Positions 8,658 to 17,029 of a stretch of 64,000 bases of DNA are shown here, piece after piece (the first letter of the stretch is position 1; every line of letters begins with the position of its first letter). The stretch is from positions 496,001-560,000 of the forward strand of contig NZ_JAUTDO010000003.1 of NCBI RefSeq assembly GCF_030646165.1. Direction: 5' to 3'. Origin of the DNA: Conexibacter sp. CPCC 206217. GTDB taxonomy: Bacteria; Actinomycetota; Thermoleophilia; Solirubrobacterales; Solirubrobacteraceae. The position numbers were made by a program, and so were the translations under genes. The notes under the pieces are model-generated. The model saw only the letters and a program-made list of their open reading frames with translations. It had not been told where the DNA came from and did no database searches.

Positions 8658-9185
8658 ATGTCACCAGCTCCCCGCCGCCGCGCCAGACGCGCCAGAATCG
8701 TCGAGACCCCCGTCGAGCAGCTGCTCGGGGAGGCGCTCGTGTGGACCGACGGTGCCTGCAAGGGCAATCCGGGCCCGGGTGGCTGGGCCGCGGTCGTCGT
8801 GCCCGCCGACGGCGGCGCGCCGCTGGAGTACTCGGGCGGCGATCGTGCGACGACGAACAACCGGATGGAGTACACGGCCGCGCTCGAAGGCCTGCGCTCA
8901 TTGCCGGGCGGCAGCCGCGCCTGCATCGTCACCGACTCGCAGCTGATGCTGAACTCGATGACGAGATGGCTCGCGGGCTGGAAGCGCAAGGGCTGGAAGA
9001 CGGCCAGCGGCGACCCGGTCAAGAACCAGGACCTCGTGCAGGCGCTCGAGGCCGAGATCGCCCGCCACGAGAGCGTCCGCTGGCACTGGGTCCGCGGTCA
9101 CGAGACCGGTGCCGACCACGCCCACAAGGCGCTGAACGACCGCGCCGACCGCCTCGCCGTCGCCGCGGCGGCAGCCGTCGCGTAG
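8658..9185 (+). CDS. rnhA: ribonuclease HI
   Basis: 175 residues. It cleaves the RNA strand of RNA-DNA hybrids. All four metal-binding carboxylates of RNase HI are visible: Asp31 (WTDGACKGNPGPGGW), Glu71 (NNRMEYTAALEGL), Asp93 (IVTDSQLM) and Asp164 (NDRADRLA). The basic handle-like segment WLAGWKRKGWK is present. A basic N-terminal extension of about 25 residues precedes the domain. The start is ATG 8658; the frame stays open far upstream, but that part overlaps the previous gene. Confidence 0.95.
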   Translation: MSPAPRRRARRARIVETPVEQLLGEALVWTDGACKGNPGPGGWAAVVVPADGGAPLEYSGGDRATTNNRMEYTAALEGLRSLPGGSRACIVTDSQLMLNSMTRWLAGWKRKGWKTASGDPVKNQDLVQALEAEIARHESVRWHWVRGHETGADHAHKALNDRADRLAVAAAAAVA

Positions 9186-9345
9186 CGCCCGCCCAGCCGG
9201 CGCAGCTCGCGGACGACCAGCGGCGAGCCGGAGCCGGGACCGGCATGCGCGACCCAGGCGTCGATCGCCGCGGCCGGCAGCACCGACCCCTCGGGGTGCC
9301 CGCCCCGCCCCTCGACGCCGTGCCGCCGGGGAGCGGCGCGACCGT
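9186..9345 (-). pseudogene. possible remnant of an FAD-linked oxidase gene
   Basis: On the minus strand this gap encodes HPEGSVLPAAAIDAWVAH followed by AGPGSGSPLVVRELRRLGG. The latter resembles a segment conserved in berberine-bridge-type FAD-linked oxidases (GPGSPSPLL..ELRHLGG). The similarity stops at the rnhA end, and no N-terminal FAD-binding domain exists upstream, so I read it as a decayed fragment. The evidence is one motif only. Confidence 0.35.
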
Positions 9346-9375
9346 GCGTCGGGGTGGTCGGGCATGCTGTGGCGG

Positions 9376-10392
9376 ATGGCTTCTCGCTCTGGATCGGGGT
9401 CGCGCTCGCGCGGTGGCGGTGGCGGCAGCGGCAGACGCGGCGGCGGGTCCCGCGCGGGCGGCCGTGCCGTCGGCCGCCGCGACGACGCGCGCTGGTCCAG
9501 CGAGCGGGTCGAGCGCCAGACGCCGTTCGCGCTGGCGGAGGTCGTCCCGGAGCCGGAGCGGCCGTGGCGACGGCTGCTGCGGCTCGACGGCGAGGACTGC
9601 TCGCACGTCGACCTGCGCGACCCGACCGCGATCGACTTCGCCTACGTGCGCCGCTTCGCCGACCTCGCCGACGTGGTGGCCCCGCCCGGCGCGCCGCTGG
9701 ACGTCGTCCACCTCGGCGGCGGCGGCTTCACGCTGCCGCGCTACGTCGCCGCGACGCGCCCCGGCTCACGCAGCGAGATCGCGGAGATCGATCCGGAGCT
9801 GGTCGAGCTGGCGCGCGAACAGCTGGGGCTCAGAACGGACCGCGCGCTGCGGGTGCGCGTCGCCGACGCGCGCGCGGTGATGGAGCGCCGCGCACCGGCC
9901 TCGGCGGACCTCGTCGTGCTCGACGCGTTCCACGGCACGTCGGTGCCGGAGCATCTGACGACGGTCGAGTTCCTGCGCGCGGCGCGGCGCGGCCTGCGCC
10001 CCGGCGGCGCGTTCGCCGCGAACGTGATCGACAGCCCGCCGCCGCAGCTGGCGCGGGCGCTGGCGGCCGGCGCGCAGGAGCTGTTCGACGCGGTCGCGGT
10101 GGTGGCGACGCGCAAAGTGATCAGAGGCCGCCAGGGCGGCAACATCGTCGTGCTGGCGAGCGCCGGCGGCCCGCTCCCGCTCGCCGAGCTGAGCCGCCGC
10201 GCGCTGCGCGGCGGCGTGCCCGAGCTGGTGGTGAGCGGCGAGGAGCTGACGCGCTGGCTGGGCGGCGCGCGGGCGCTGCGGGATCCGGTGGCGCCCGCGC
10301 AAGAGGCTCCGCCCGCGGACGGACCGCCGGCCGCGTCGACAGCGCGGCCGCCCGCCGCTCCCGTCCCGCCGCCTGACAAGCTCCCCGGATGA
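9376..10392 (+). CDS. spermidine synthase-like methyltransferase-fold protein
   Basis: A Ser/Gly/Arg-rich N-terminal tail of about 45 residues precedes a Rossmann domain of the spermidine-synthase type: VVHLGGGGFTLPRYV (nucleotide-binding loop), EIAEIDPELVELAREQLGL, LVVLDAFHGTSVPEHLTT and RRGLRPGGAFAANVI. The Pro/Ala-rich tail looks disordered. Many actinobacterial proteins of this type are annotated as fused polyamine synthases but lack proof of aminopropyl transfer, so the reaction is uncertain. ATG 9364 is an alternative start four codons upstream. The stop codon overlaps the next start (ATGA, 10389-10392), so the two genes are translationally coupled. Confidence 0.8.
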   Translation: MASRSGSGSRSRGGGGGSGRRGGGSRAGGRAVGRRDDARWSSERVERQTPFALAEVVPEPERPWRRLLRLDGEDCSHVDLRDPTAIDFAYVRRFADLADVVAPPGAPLDVVHLGGGGFTLPRYVAATRPGSRSEIAEIDPELVELAREQLGLRTDRALRVRVADARAVMERRAPASADLVVLDAFHGTSVPEHLTTVEFLRAARRGLRPGGAFAANVIDSPPPQLARALAAGAQELFDAVAVVATRKVIRGRQGGNIVVLASAGGPLPLAELSRRALRGGVPELVVSGEELTRWLGGARALRDPVAPAQEAPPADGPPAASTARPPAAPVPPPDKLPG

Positions 10393-11147
10393 TGCGACGG
10401 ATCACCTGGTATGGGCACGCCACCGTTCTGATCGAGACCCGTGACGGGGCGCGGCTGCTGACCGACCCGATCCTGCGCACGCGCGTGGCGCATCTGCGGC
10501 GGCATGTGCCGACGGCGCCGCCCGGCGCGCTCGACGGGCTCGACGCGGTGCTGATCTCGCACGTTCACCAGGACCACCTCGACCGCCCGACGCTGAGAGG
10601 GCTCGCGGGACCGCGCACGACGATCGTCGTGCCGCCGGGAGCGGGCGGGATCGTCAACGGACTGTCGTTCGGCGGTGTGCGCGAGCTGACGAGCGGCGCG
10701 CACGCGGACCTCGCCGGGACCGACGTGCTCGCCGTCCCCGCCTGGCACGCCGCGAAGCGCAGCCCGCTGCCGTTCTCGCACGAGGTCGAGGCGGTCGGCT
10801 ACGTCGTCGACGGCGTCTGGTTCGCTGGCGACACCGACGTCGACGACCAGATGGCGCAGCTGCGCGGCACGGTCGACGTCGCGCTGATGCCGATCTGGGG
10901 CTGGGGACCGTCGCTCGGCCCCGGCCACGTCGACCCGGAGAGCGCGGCGAGAGCGATCGCGATGGTCCAGCCGCGCGTCGTCGTACCGATCCACTGGGGC
11001 ACCTACCTGCCGATCGGCATGCTGCGGCGCTACGGCCACGTCCTGCACGACCCGGGCCCGCAGTTCGCGCGCCACGTCGCGGAGTTCGCTCCCGGCGTGC
11101 GGGTGGAGCTGCTGGCGCCCGGCGGGTCGGTCGAGATCGACGACTAG
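10389..11147 (+). CDS. MBL-fold metallo-hydrolase (UlaG-like)
   Basis: 252 residues with the metallo-beta-lactamase metal site: SHVHQDHLD (HxHxDH, about residues 58-63), WFAGDTDVDDQM and PIHWGTY toward the C-terminus. The short form beginning ITWYGHATVLIE resembles the UlaG/YtnP-type hydrolases that open lactones or hydrolyse phosphoesters. It would bind two zinc or manganese ions and act in the cytoplasm. Its start overlaps the stop of the methyltransferase-like gene by four bases, so the two probably work on related substrates; no substrate is evident. Confidence 0.9.
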   Translation: MMRRITWYGHATVLIETRDGARLLTDPILRTRVAHLRRHVPTAPPGALDGLDAVLISHVHQDHLDRPTLRGLAGPRTTIVVPPGAGGIVNGLSFGGVRELTSGAHADLAGTDVLAVPAWHAAKRSPLPFSHEVEAVGYVVDGVWFAGDTDVDDQMAQLRGTVDVALMPIWGWGPSLGPGHVDPESAARAIAMVQPRVVVPIHWGTYLPIGMLRRYGHVLHDPGPQFARHVAEFAPGVRVELLAPGGSVEIDD

Positions 11148-11238
11148 CACGGGCGCGCCGCGGCGCCCGACGCGCGCTCCCTCGGTCGAGCACGCTCTTG
11201 ATCGCTCCGCGCCCAGCCCGCGGCGAGCGGGTTGCCGC

Positions 11239-13275
11239 TCAGGCGCGCGCGGCCTCCGGCACGAACGGGTCGTAGCCGTCCTGGCCCAGCTCGTGCAGCC
11301 AGCCGCAGAAGATCCGGTGGATCGTGCCGGAACCGACGACCTGGTCTCCCTCGGGCCACGGCAGCCGCGTCGGCCGCAGCACGAACGGCAGCGCCTGCGC
11401 GCCGCCGAGCCCGCCGTGCGAGCCGACCAGCTCCTCGAACGCGGCGACCTCGTCGACATCGCTCCAGTAGCGGCTGTTGACGAGGATGTCCGGGCAGTGC
11501 GGGAAGGCGTCGGTGCGGCGCACGTGGTCGGCCGCGTTGGGCCCGAACGGCGCCAGCGGATCCTCCCCCTCGACGACGCCGGTGTCGAGCAGGTGGTGGC
11601 CGTTCGCCCCCAGCGCGACCGCTCCGTCGCGCTCGGACCTGACGAGCACGAAGCCGATCCCCTCGTGCGCGCGCAGCGCGTCGAGCAGGCCGGGGCGGCG
11701 CTGCTCGATCTGCTCCAGCGTGACGCGACCCTCCTCGCGCGGGAACGAGATCAACCCGAGGTTGCCGGACGCCATCACGGCGATCTCCGGCGGCTGCTCG
11801 CCGGCCGGGAGCGCCTGCTTCTGCTCCTGTCTGTCGGAGATCGCCTTCGCCGCGCGACCGGTCACGCCGGGTCGGGTCCCCAGCTCCGTGATGCCCGCCT
11901 TGAGCTGGCCGCGGCCTTCGTCGGACTCCGCGGTCGACGCCTCGACCTTGCCCTCGCCGCCCTCGACGACGCGTCTGACGAGCTGCTCCAGCGACTCGCC
12001 GTAGCGCTGCAGGAAGGTCGCGCCCTGGCTCTGGCCGTGGTCGGCGAGCACGACCAGCTCGTACCGGCGCGGGGCGTGCTCGACGGCGCTGGCGATCCTC
12101 GCGATCGCGCGGTCGACGCGGCGCAGCACAGCAAGCGTGTCCGGACGCTCGACGCCCGAGTGGTGCGCGACCTCGTCGTAGGCGAGGAAGGTCGTGTAGA
12201 CGACGGGGCGTCCGGCGAGCACGTCGGCGGTCACGGCCGCGACCTGCAGGTCGAGCTGGATCACCGTGCCGAACGCCCGCACGAGCGGGTAGGAGCCGCC
12301 GCGGTGGATCCGCGGCAGCACGTCGCGCCGCTTCTGCTGGATCGCCGCGGCGCGTTCGATGACGATCTCGCCGAGACAGCGCATGAACGTGAGCGCGACC
12401 CCGTACGGGCTCGCGAAGTAGGCGAAGTAGTCCTGCCCGATGCGGCCCTGGCGTCTGCGGTCCAGCACCGTGCTCATCGTCAGCATCGAGTGCGGCGCGT
12501 CGCCGGAGAGGATGTTCGCGCGGCTGGCGCCGTCGGCGTGCAGCAGGCCGCGGCCGTCGGAGTGGCGCCGCTCCAGTTCCTCCGCGTCGCGCGGGTGGTT
12601 GGTGACGATCGCCTTGCCGCGATCCTTCTCCCACCAGCGGAACGCCGGCATGTCGTGGTTGTCGCCGTGCAGGATGCCCGCCTGGCAGGCGCCGGTCTGC
12701 GACGACCAGTCGGTCTCCCACCGCTCCAGCCTGTGATCGCCGCGATGGATCCAGCGCGCGAGCGTCGGCGCGTTGCCGTCGCGCAGGGCGCGCTGGAGGA
12801 TCTCGTGCGCGAGCCCGTCGATCTCGAGGAAGAGGATCCCCGGCACCTCGCTCTCGACCGCGAGCTTCGTCCGCTTCAGCTGTCTGCGCACGACGTGGCG
12901 GTACCAGAGGTCGCCGGAGTCGAGCGCGAGGACGGCGTTGGAGACGGCGGACAGGACCGTCAGGGCGAGCGTGACGATGACGGCGGTCCAGATCCCTCTG
13001 ACGTGGACACCCTGGTCGATCTCGGCGATCGCCAGCAGCACCACGCCGTTGAGCAGCAGCGCGCCGAGGCCGAGCGTCGCGACCGTGAACGGCAGCGCGA
13101 AGCGGATCATCAGCGGCCACACGAGCGCGTTCGCGAGCCCGAGCAGGATCGCGAGCGCGAGCGCGGCGGCGAAGTCGTCCGTGCTGAAGCCGGGCAGGAT
13201 CGCGGCGAGCAGGAGCAGCAGCACCGCGTCGAGCACGACGACGCAGGCGAGCCGGCCGAGACGATGGATGGTCAT
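11239..13275 (-). CDS. membrane-anchored alkaline-phosphatase-superfamily phosphodiesterase with holin-like N-terminus
   Basis: 678 residues. The first ~130 form four hydrophobic helices of the kind matched by the 'mycobacterial 4-TMS phage holin' domain (LACVVVLDAVLLLLLAAILP, LALAILLGLANALVWPLMI, LGLGALLLNGVVLLAI). The rest is an alkaline-phosphatase-superfamily hydrolase: ILFLEIDGLAHEILQ with the first metal Asp, WSSQTGACQAGILHG with the likely Thr nucleophile, FLAYDEVAHHSGVERPDT and VVLADHGQSQG. This fusion is widespread in actinobacteria and is not phage-derived. It probably hydrolyses a phosphodiester at the membrane. The start is ATG 13275 (MTIHRLGRL); an in-frame ATG six codons upstream is possible. 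Confidence 0.88.
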   Translation of the reverse strand: MTIHRLGRLACVVVLDAVLLLLLAAILPGFSTDDFAAALALAILLGLANALVWPLMIRFALPFTVATLGLGALLLNGVVLLAIAEIDQGVHVRGIWTAVIVTLALTVLSAVSNAVLALDSGDLWYRHVVRRQLKRTKLAVESEVPGILFLEIDGLAHEILQRALRDGNAPTLARWIHRGDHRLERWETDWSSQTGACQAGILHGDNHDMPAFRWWEKDRGKAIVTNHPRDAEELERRHSDGRGLLHADGASRANILSGDAPHSMLTMSTVLDRRRQGRIGQDYFAYFASPYGVALTFMRCLGEIVIERAAAIQQKRRDVLPRIHRGGSYPLVRAFGTVIQLDLQVAAVTADVLAGRPVVYTTFLAYDEVAHHSGVERPDTLAVLRRVDRAIARIASAVEHAPRRYELVVLADHGQSQGATFLQRYGESLEQLVRRVVEGGEGKVEASTAESDEGRGQLKAGITELGTRPGVTGRAAKAISDRQEQKQALPAGEQPPEIAVMASGNLGLISFPREEGRVTLEQIEQRRPGLLDALRAHEGIGFVLVRSERDGAVALGANGHHLLDTGVVEGEDPLAPFGPNAADHVRRTDAFPHCPDILVNSRYWSDVDEVAAFEELVGSHGGLGGAQALPFVLRPTRLPWPEGDQVVGSGTIHRIFCGWLHELGQDGYDPFVPEAARA

Positions 13276-13371
13276 CGCGCAAGCATCTCGCATCCGGCGG
13301 CGTGGTCGACCTCCGTTCCGGATGAAATGCCCAGATTCAAGGAATTGGCCGTTGCTGCCGATCTCAGCCCC

Positions 13372-13596
13372 ATGCCCACGGACAGCGACATGCCGGAGAG
13401 CTGGGACAAGAACGCTCGCGGACGCTCGGCCGAGATCACCGCGGCGATCGAGCGGGCGCGCGAGGTGCGCGCGGGAAAGGCGCCGAAGGCCGCGCCGGTC
13501 GACGAGCTCGCACAGCGCCGCGTCGCGCGGCTCGCCGCCGACGAGGCCCGCCGCCGCCTGCGCCCGACGGACCCGCCCGGGCCGCGGACGGCCTGA
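13372..13596 (+). CDS. small charged hypothetical protein
   Basis: 74 codons with the strong G/C third-position bias of real genes here. The protein is hydrophilic and helical: DSDMPESWDKNARGRS, then EITAAIERAREVRAGKAPK, then VDELAQRRVARLAADEARRR. It has no recognised domain. ATG 13327 would add 15 residues. It lies between the divergent phosphodiesterase and convergent helicase genes, so it is a single-gene unit. It may be a small DNA- or RNA-associated protein given its basic C-terminus, but this is a guess. Confidence 0.55.
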   Translation: MPTDSDMPESWDKNARGRSAEITAAIERAREVRAGKAPKAAPVDELAQRRVARLAADEARRRLRPTDPPGPRTA

Positions 13597-13663
13597 GTCG
13601 CGGCGCGCTCGACCCGTGGCGTCCGCTCGGCTGAGCGGCGCTCCTCTTGCTGCGCCCGCTTGC

Positions 13664-16600
13664 TCAGACCCAGAGCGTGCGGTGGCTGGCGACGTAGCCG
13701 GCCGCGTCACTCGACGCCTGCAGCAGGAGGCGCTGACCGTGCTCGCTGCCGACGGTGTACGTGAGCGTCGCCTCCGGTGAGACCGAGCGCTGCCACGCGC
13801 GCAGGTACGCGTCCGCGCGTCTGCGGTTGCGCCCGAGGTCGCTCGGGACCGGATGCCAGGCGAGCTGCGGCCGCTCCTTGCCGAGCGTGGCGCGGGCCAG
13901 CCGCGTCACCGGATTCACGCCGGGCTGCACGAGCGCGCGGCTGACGAGGTAGCGGTGCCCGGCGGCGGCGCCGAGCGCCTCCTCCAGCGCGTTCGCGAAG
14001 ATCCGGTTCTCCGCCGCGCTGCCGTCCGCGAGCGCACAGCGGATCCGCCCGCCCAGCCGTGGCGCGAACTGCAGGCTGACGACAGCTTGCGGTCGGATCT
14101 CCCCCAGCTCCCCATACGCGTCGAGCACTGCGCGCGCCGCGCGTTCGAGCGCGACCGGGGCGAAGGGTGTGCGCCCGCGGGCATGCGCTTGGAACAGTCC
14201 CGTCGCAATCAGCGCGAGCGCTGCCGCAAAGGCGATGACGCCGACCGCGAGCGAGCCCGCGGCTGCGGCGGCGGCTGCTGCGAGCAGGGCTGCGAGCGCG
14301 GCGGTTGCGGCGATGCGGCCGGTTGTCGGGAGCGGTCTTGCGGAGGTGACGAGGTGGTACGGGAGCGGGAGGTCAGCGGTGCTCCCGGCTCGTGCCGGTC
14401 CGGCCGGGCCGGCGGGTCCGGCCGCGCCGGCGAGGGCCGGGCCGGCGGGTCCGGCCGCGCCGGCCGGTCCGGCCGCGCCGGCGGGTCCAGCCGCGCCGGC
14501 GAGAGCCGCGCCGGCGGGTCCGGCCAGAGCTGAGCCAGCCGGACCCGCGGCTCCGTCCCACGCGCCGCCGGCCCCCGCGCGCCGCACCAGCAGCACCGGC
14601 AGCTCCTGCCCGCGGTACGGCTCGCCGACGCGCCAGCGCTCCTGTGCCGCAGCGAGGTCCGCGGCGCGGTCGAGCGCGGCGATGTTGAGGGCGGTGAAGC
14701 GATCCGCGGGCGGCGGAGCGTACGGAGACAGCTCCGGGTGGACGTGCGAGACGCCGGACTCGATCGACCCGTCCTCGCAGGGCGCGTGCAGGTGCGTGTG
14801 GCGGCGCACGAAGCGGGCGTAGTCGGCGCTGCCGCGCTCCAGTTCCGGCACGACGCAGACGACGTCCCAGTTCGACGCGATCTTCTCGCCGTCCCCCGGA
14901 TCCAGCCGCAGCGACCGCCCCCGCATCTGCCGCACCGACACCGAAGCCGCGACCGAGGTGCAGTCGACGAGCACGTTGACCGCAGGACAGTCCCACCCCT
15001 CGCCGAGCAGCGCGCGGGTGCCGATCAGGACGCAGCCGGTCGGCCGCGCGCCGACGCTCGCCGCCGGAGCACCGACAGTTCTTGGTCGCTCAGCGACCAA
15101 GAACTGTCGGTGCTCGGTGGGGCTCTCGTTCGCCGCGCCGGTGGCGGCGAACGCGCTGGTCGCAGTGGCGGCGCCAGCGGGCGCCGCCGCGCCCGTGGCA
15201 GCCGCAAATGCCCGCGTCACCGCCCCGACGTACGCCGCGGTCGTCCAGCCGGGGTGGTCGGCGGTGATCCGGGTCAGCGACCCGTCGCCGACGCTGCCCT
15301 CCAGCGGCTCGCATCGCAGCGTGCTCGCCAGCTCCGCCGGCAGTTCTGCCGCGATCGCCGCCCGCCAGGCGTCGGCGTCGTCCGGCGCACACGCGACGGT
15401 CGTGCCGGTCAGCAGCAGCGGGCGCAGCATCGCCGTGCGGTCGTCGGCGACGAGCGCACGCAGCAACGCGAGGCCGCCACCGAGCGTCAGGGCGGTGTCC
15501 TCGGGCGCGCGGGCGGGGCGCTCGCTGTCGCACAGCACGACGCCGCGCAGCCGGGCGCCGCGAATCGCATGCTCGGCGTCGAGCGCGTCGGCGACCAGCA
15601 GCGCCTTCGCGGCGGAGTGGACCAGGACGCGGTCGAGGTCGTCGCGGCCGGGGCGGATCCCGCGGCGGGTGAGCGTGTAGCCGATGTCGGCGAGCCCGCC
15701 CGCGAGCTGCTCCCACAACCGCTCCGCCGCAGCACCGGGATGCGCCCGCAGGCAGCGCAGCGCCCAGTCGTCCAGCAGCACGAGCCAGTCGTCGACGTCC
15801 AGCGGCGCGCTCGCCCCCTCCCCGCGCGGCGCGTCCGGCGGCAGCTCCAGCCCGGCGCTGCGGAGGTAGCGGATCCCGGCGCGCGCGAGCCTCGGCTGGC
15901 GCTTCGCGAAGGCGGCGAAGGAGAGCGTTCCCTCACCTGTCTGCGCATCCCGATGGCGGATCCGCCCGATCACCCAGCTGCCGAACGACAGCTCCTCCTC
16001 GTCGGAGCCGGGCGGCGCTGGTTCGTGGATGCGGGCGAGCAGTTCCTGGAAGCGCGCGTGGTGCTCGTCGAGCCAGGCGCGCTCGGAGTCGAGCGGCGTC
16101 GTGAACAGCGCCAGCTCCTGGTAGGGCGCGAGATACCCCTCCTTCACGACCGCCGGCGTCGCGATCTCGAAGTCGACCTCGCCGAGCAGGTCCGCGTACA
16201 GCGCCGCCTCCTCGCCGCTGAGGTCGAGCGGGCTGGTCGCGGTCAGCCCGACGACGTGGACGTCGTCGCCGAGCGCGGCGATCACCGCCCGCACGAGGTA
16301 GCCCCAGGTCGAGACGAGATGGTGGCATTCGTCGAGCAGGACGGTCCGCACGCCGCTCGCCTGCAGCTCAGCGAGTCGCGCGGCCGCGCCCGGCCCGAGC
16401 AGGTCGTGCGCCGCCAGGTCCAGACGCTCCCCGCGCGCGATCTCCCGCTTGAGCGTCGCGACGACGGTCGCGGCGTCGCGCTGCAGTCGTCTGCGCGCGG
16501 TGCCCTCGTACCCGTCCTGCTCCGCGCGGGCGACCTCGACCGTGGTCGCCGTGTCCCGCGCCCGCTCGACCGCGAGCCGCTGCAGCGCGGCCTCTTCCAG

Positions 16601-16927
16601 CACGCCGCCGGGATCGGCCGTCTGGCAGATCGCCTGGTAGGTGAGGGCGTGCAGCGGCGTCGTGTCGTCCCCTCCGAACAGCCGCAGCGCGCCGCCCCAC
16701 TGCTGCTGGATCGCGGCGGTCGGGCACAGGACCAGCGCGGGCCGGCCGAGCTGCCGCGCGATCTCCAGCCCGATCACGGTCTTGCCCGAGCCGGGCGGTG
16801 CGACGATGTGCGTGTTGCGCCGCCTCGCGGCCCGATCGGCGTCGAAGGCAGCGAGCGCGAGCCGCTGGTAGTGCCGCCACTCCGGCGTGAACGCAAGCCC
16901 GGCCCAGCCGTCGTCGGTCTGCTGCAT
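13664..16927 (-). CDS. SF2 DEAD/DEAH-type helicase with C-terminal hydrophobic segment
   Basis: 1087 residues. The N-terminal RecA domain has a Q-like region (FTPEWRHYQRLAL), Walker A APPGSGKT (43-50), DECHH as Walker B (199-203) and motif III LTATSPLDL. The C-terminal RecA domain has VLIGTRALLGEGWDCP and the arginine-finger motif RQMRGRSLRLDPG, as in XPB/UvsW-like helicases. Between the lobes an Ala-rich insert contains an in-frame 49-bp palindrome (residues ~605-621). Residues ~794-846 form a collagen-like Gly-Ala-Pro repeat, and ~872-912 hold two adjacent very hydrophobic stretches that could cross the membrane. The start is ATG 16927 (MQQTDDGWAG). It is divergent from sbcD, so a DNA repair role is plausible but inferred. 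Confidence 0.88.
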   Translation of the reverse strand: MQQTDDGWAGLAFTPEWRHYQRLALAAFDADRAARRRNTHIVAPPGSGKTVIGLEIARQLGRPALVLCPTAAIQQQWGGALRLFGGDDTTPLHALTYQAICQTADPGGVLEEAALQRLAVERARDTATTVEVARAEQDGYEGTARRRLQRDAATVVATLKREIARGERLDLAAHDLLGPGAAARLAELQASGVRTVLLDECHHLVSTWGYLVRAVIAALGDDVHVVGLTATSPLDLSGEEAALYADLLGEVDFEIATPAVVKEGYLAPYQELALFTTPLDSERAWLDEHHARFQELLARIHEPAPPGSDEEELSFGSWVIGRIRHRDAQTGEGTLSFAAFAKRQPRLARAGIRYLRSAGLELPPDAPRGEGASAPLDVDDWLVLLDDWALRCLRAHPGAAAERLWEQLAGGLADIGYTLTRRGIRPGRDDLDRVLVHSAAKALLVADALDAEHAIRGARLRGVVLCDSERPARAPEDTALTLGGGLALLRALVADDRTAMLRPLLLTGTTVACAPDDADAWRAAIAAELPAELASTLRCEPLEGSVGDGSLTRITADHPGWTTAAYVGAVTRAFAAATGAAAPAGAATATSAFAATGAANESPTEHRQFLVAERPRTVGAPAASVGARPTGCVLIGTRALLGEGWDCPAVNVLVDCTSVAASVSVRQMRGRSLRLDPGDGEKIASNWDVVCVVPELERGSADYARFVRRHTHLHAPCEDGSIESGVSHVHPELSPYAPPPADRFTALNIAALDRAADLAAAQERWRVGEPYRGQELPVLLVRRAGAGGAWDGAAGPAGSALAGPAGAALAGAAGPAGAAGPAGAAGPAGPALAGAAGPAGPAGPARAGSTADLPLPYHLVTSARPLPTTGRIAATAALAALLAAAAAAAAGSLAVGVIAFAAALALIATGLFQAHARGRTPFAPVALERAARAVLDAYGELGEIRPQAVVSLQFAPRLGGRIRCALADGSAAENRIFANALEEALGAAAGHRYLVSRALVQPGVNPVTRLARATLGKERPQLAWHPVPSDLGRNRRRADAYLRAWQRSVSPEATLTYTVGSEHGQRLLLQASSDAAGYVASHRTLWV
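14393..14545. repeat. low-complexity GC repeat inside the helicase gene
   Basis: Imperfect tandem units built on GCCGGCGGGTCCGGCC-like blocks of about 18-27 bp encode PAGAAGPAGxALAG on the minus strand. The tract is nearly free of A and T. Such sequence is prone to slippage, so length differences between strains are expected. Confidence 0.7.
15067..15115. repeat. perfect 49-bp palindrome inside the helicase coding region
   Basis: Arms 15067-15090 and 15092-15115 are perfectly complementary over 24 bp around a single central C (15091). Pairing breaks at 15066/15116. It is read in frame as EHRQFLVAERPRTVGA in an Ala-rich linker between the two helicase lobes. This is far longer than chance in a coding region and looks like an inserted palindromic element. 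Confidence 0.9.
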
Positions 16928-17029
16928 GGCGGTGGACGGTAACCGGCGGGAGGCGATCCGGATAGGCGGGAAGCCGCCAGGCCCGCCGCCGCGGTTCCGT
17001 CCGGCACGAGCGCCATCGTTGGTCGGCCG

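Noticed and set aside
11239..13275. Phage holin suggested by the N-terminal four-helix segment
   Set aside because: The segment is fused to a complete phosphodiesterase domain, an arrangement common on actinobacterial chromosomes, and no phage genes are nearby.
14393..14545. Possible CRISPR-like or satellite array
   Set aside because: The units are short, imperfect, G/C-only and maintained in frame as a Gly-Ala-Pro coding repeat; there are no spacers.
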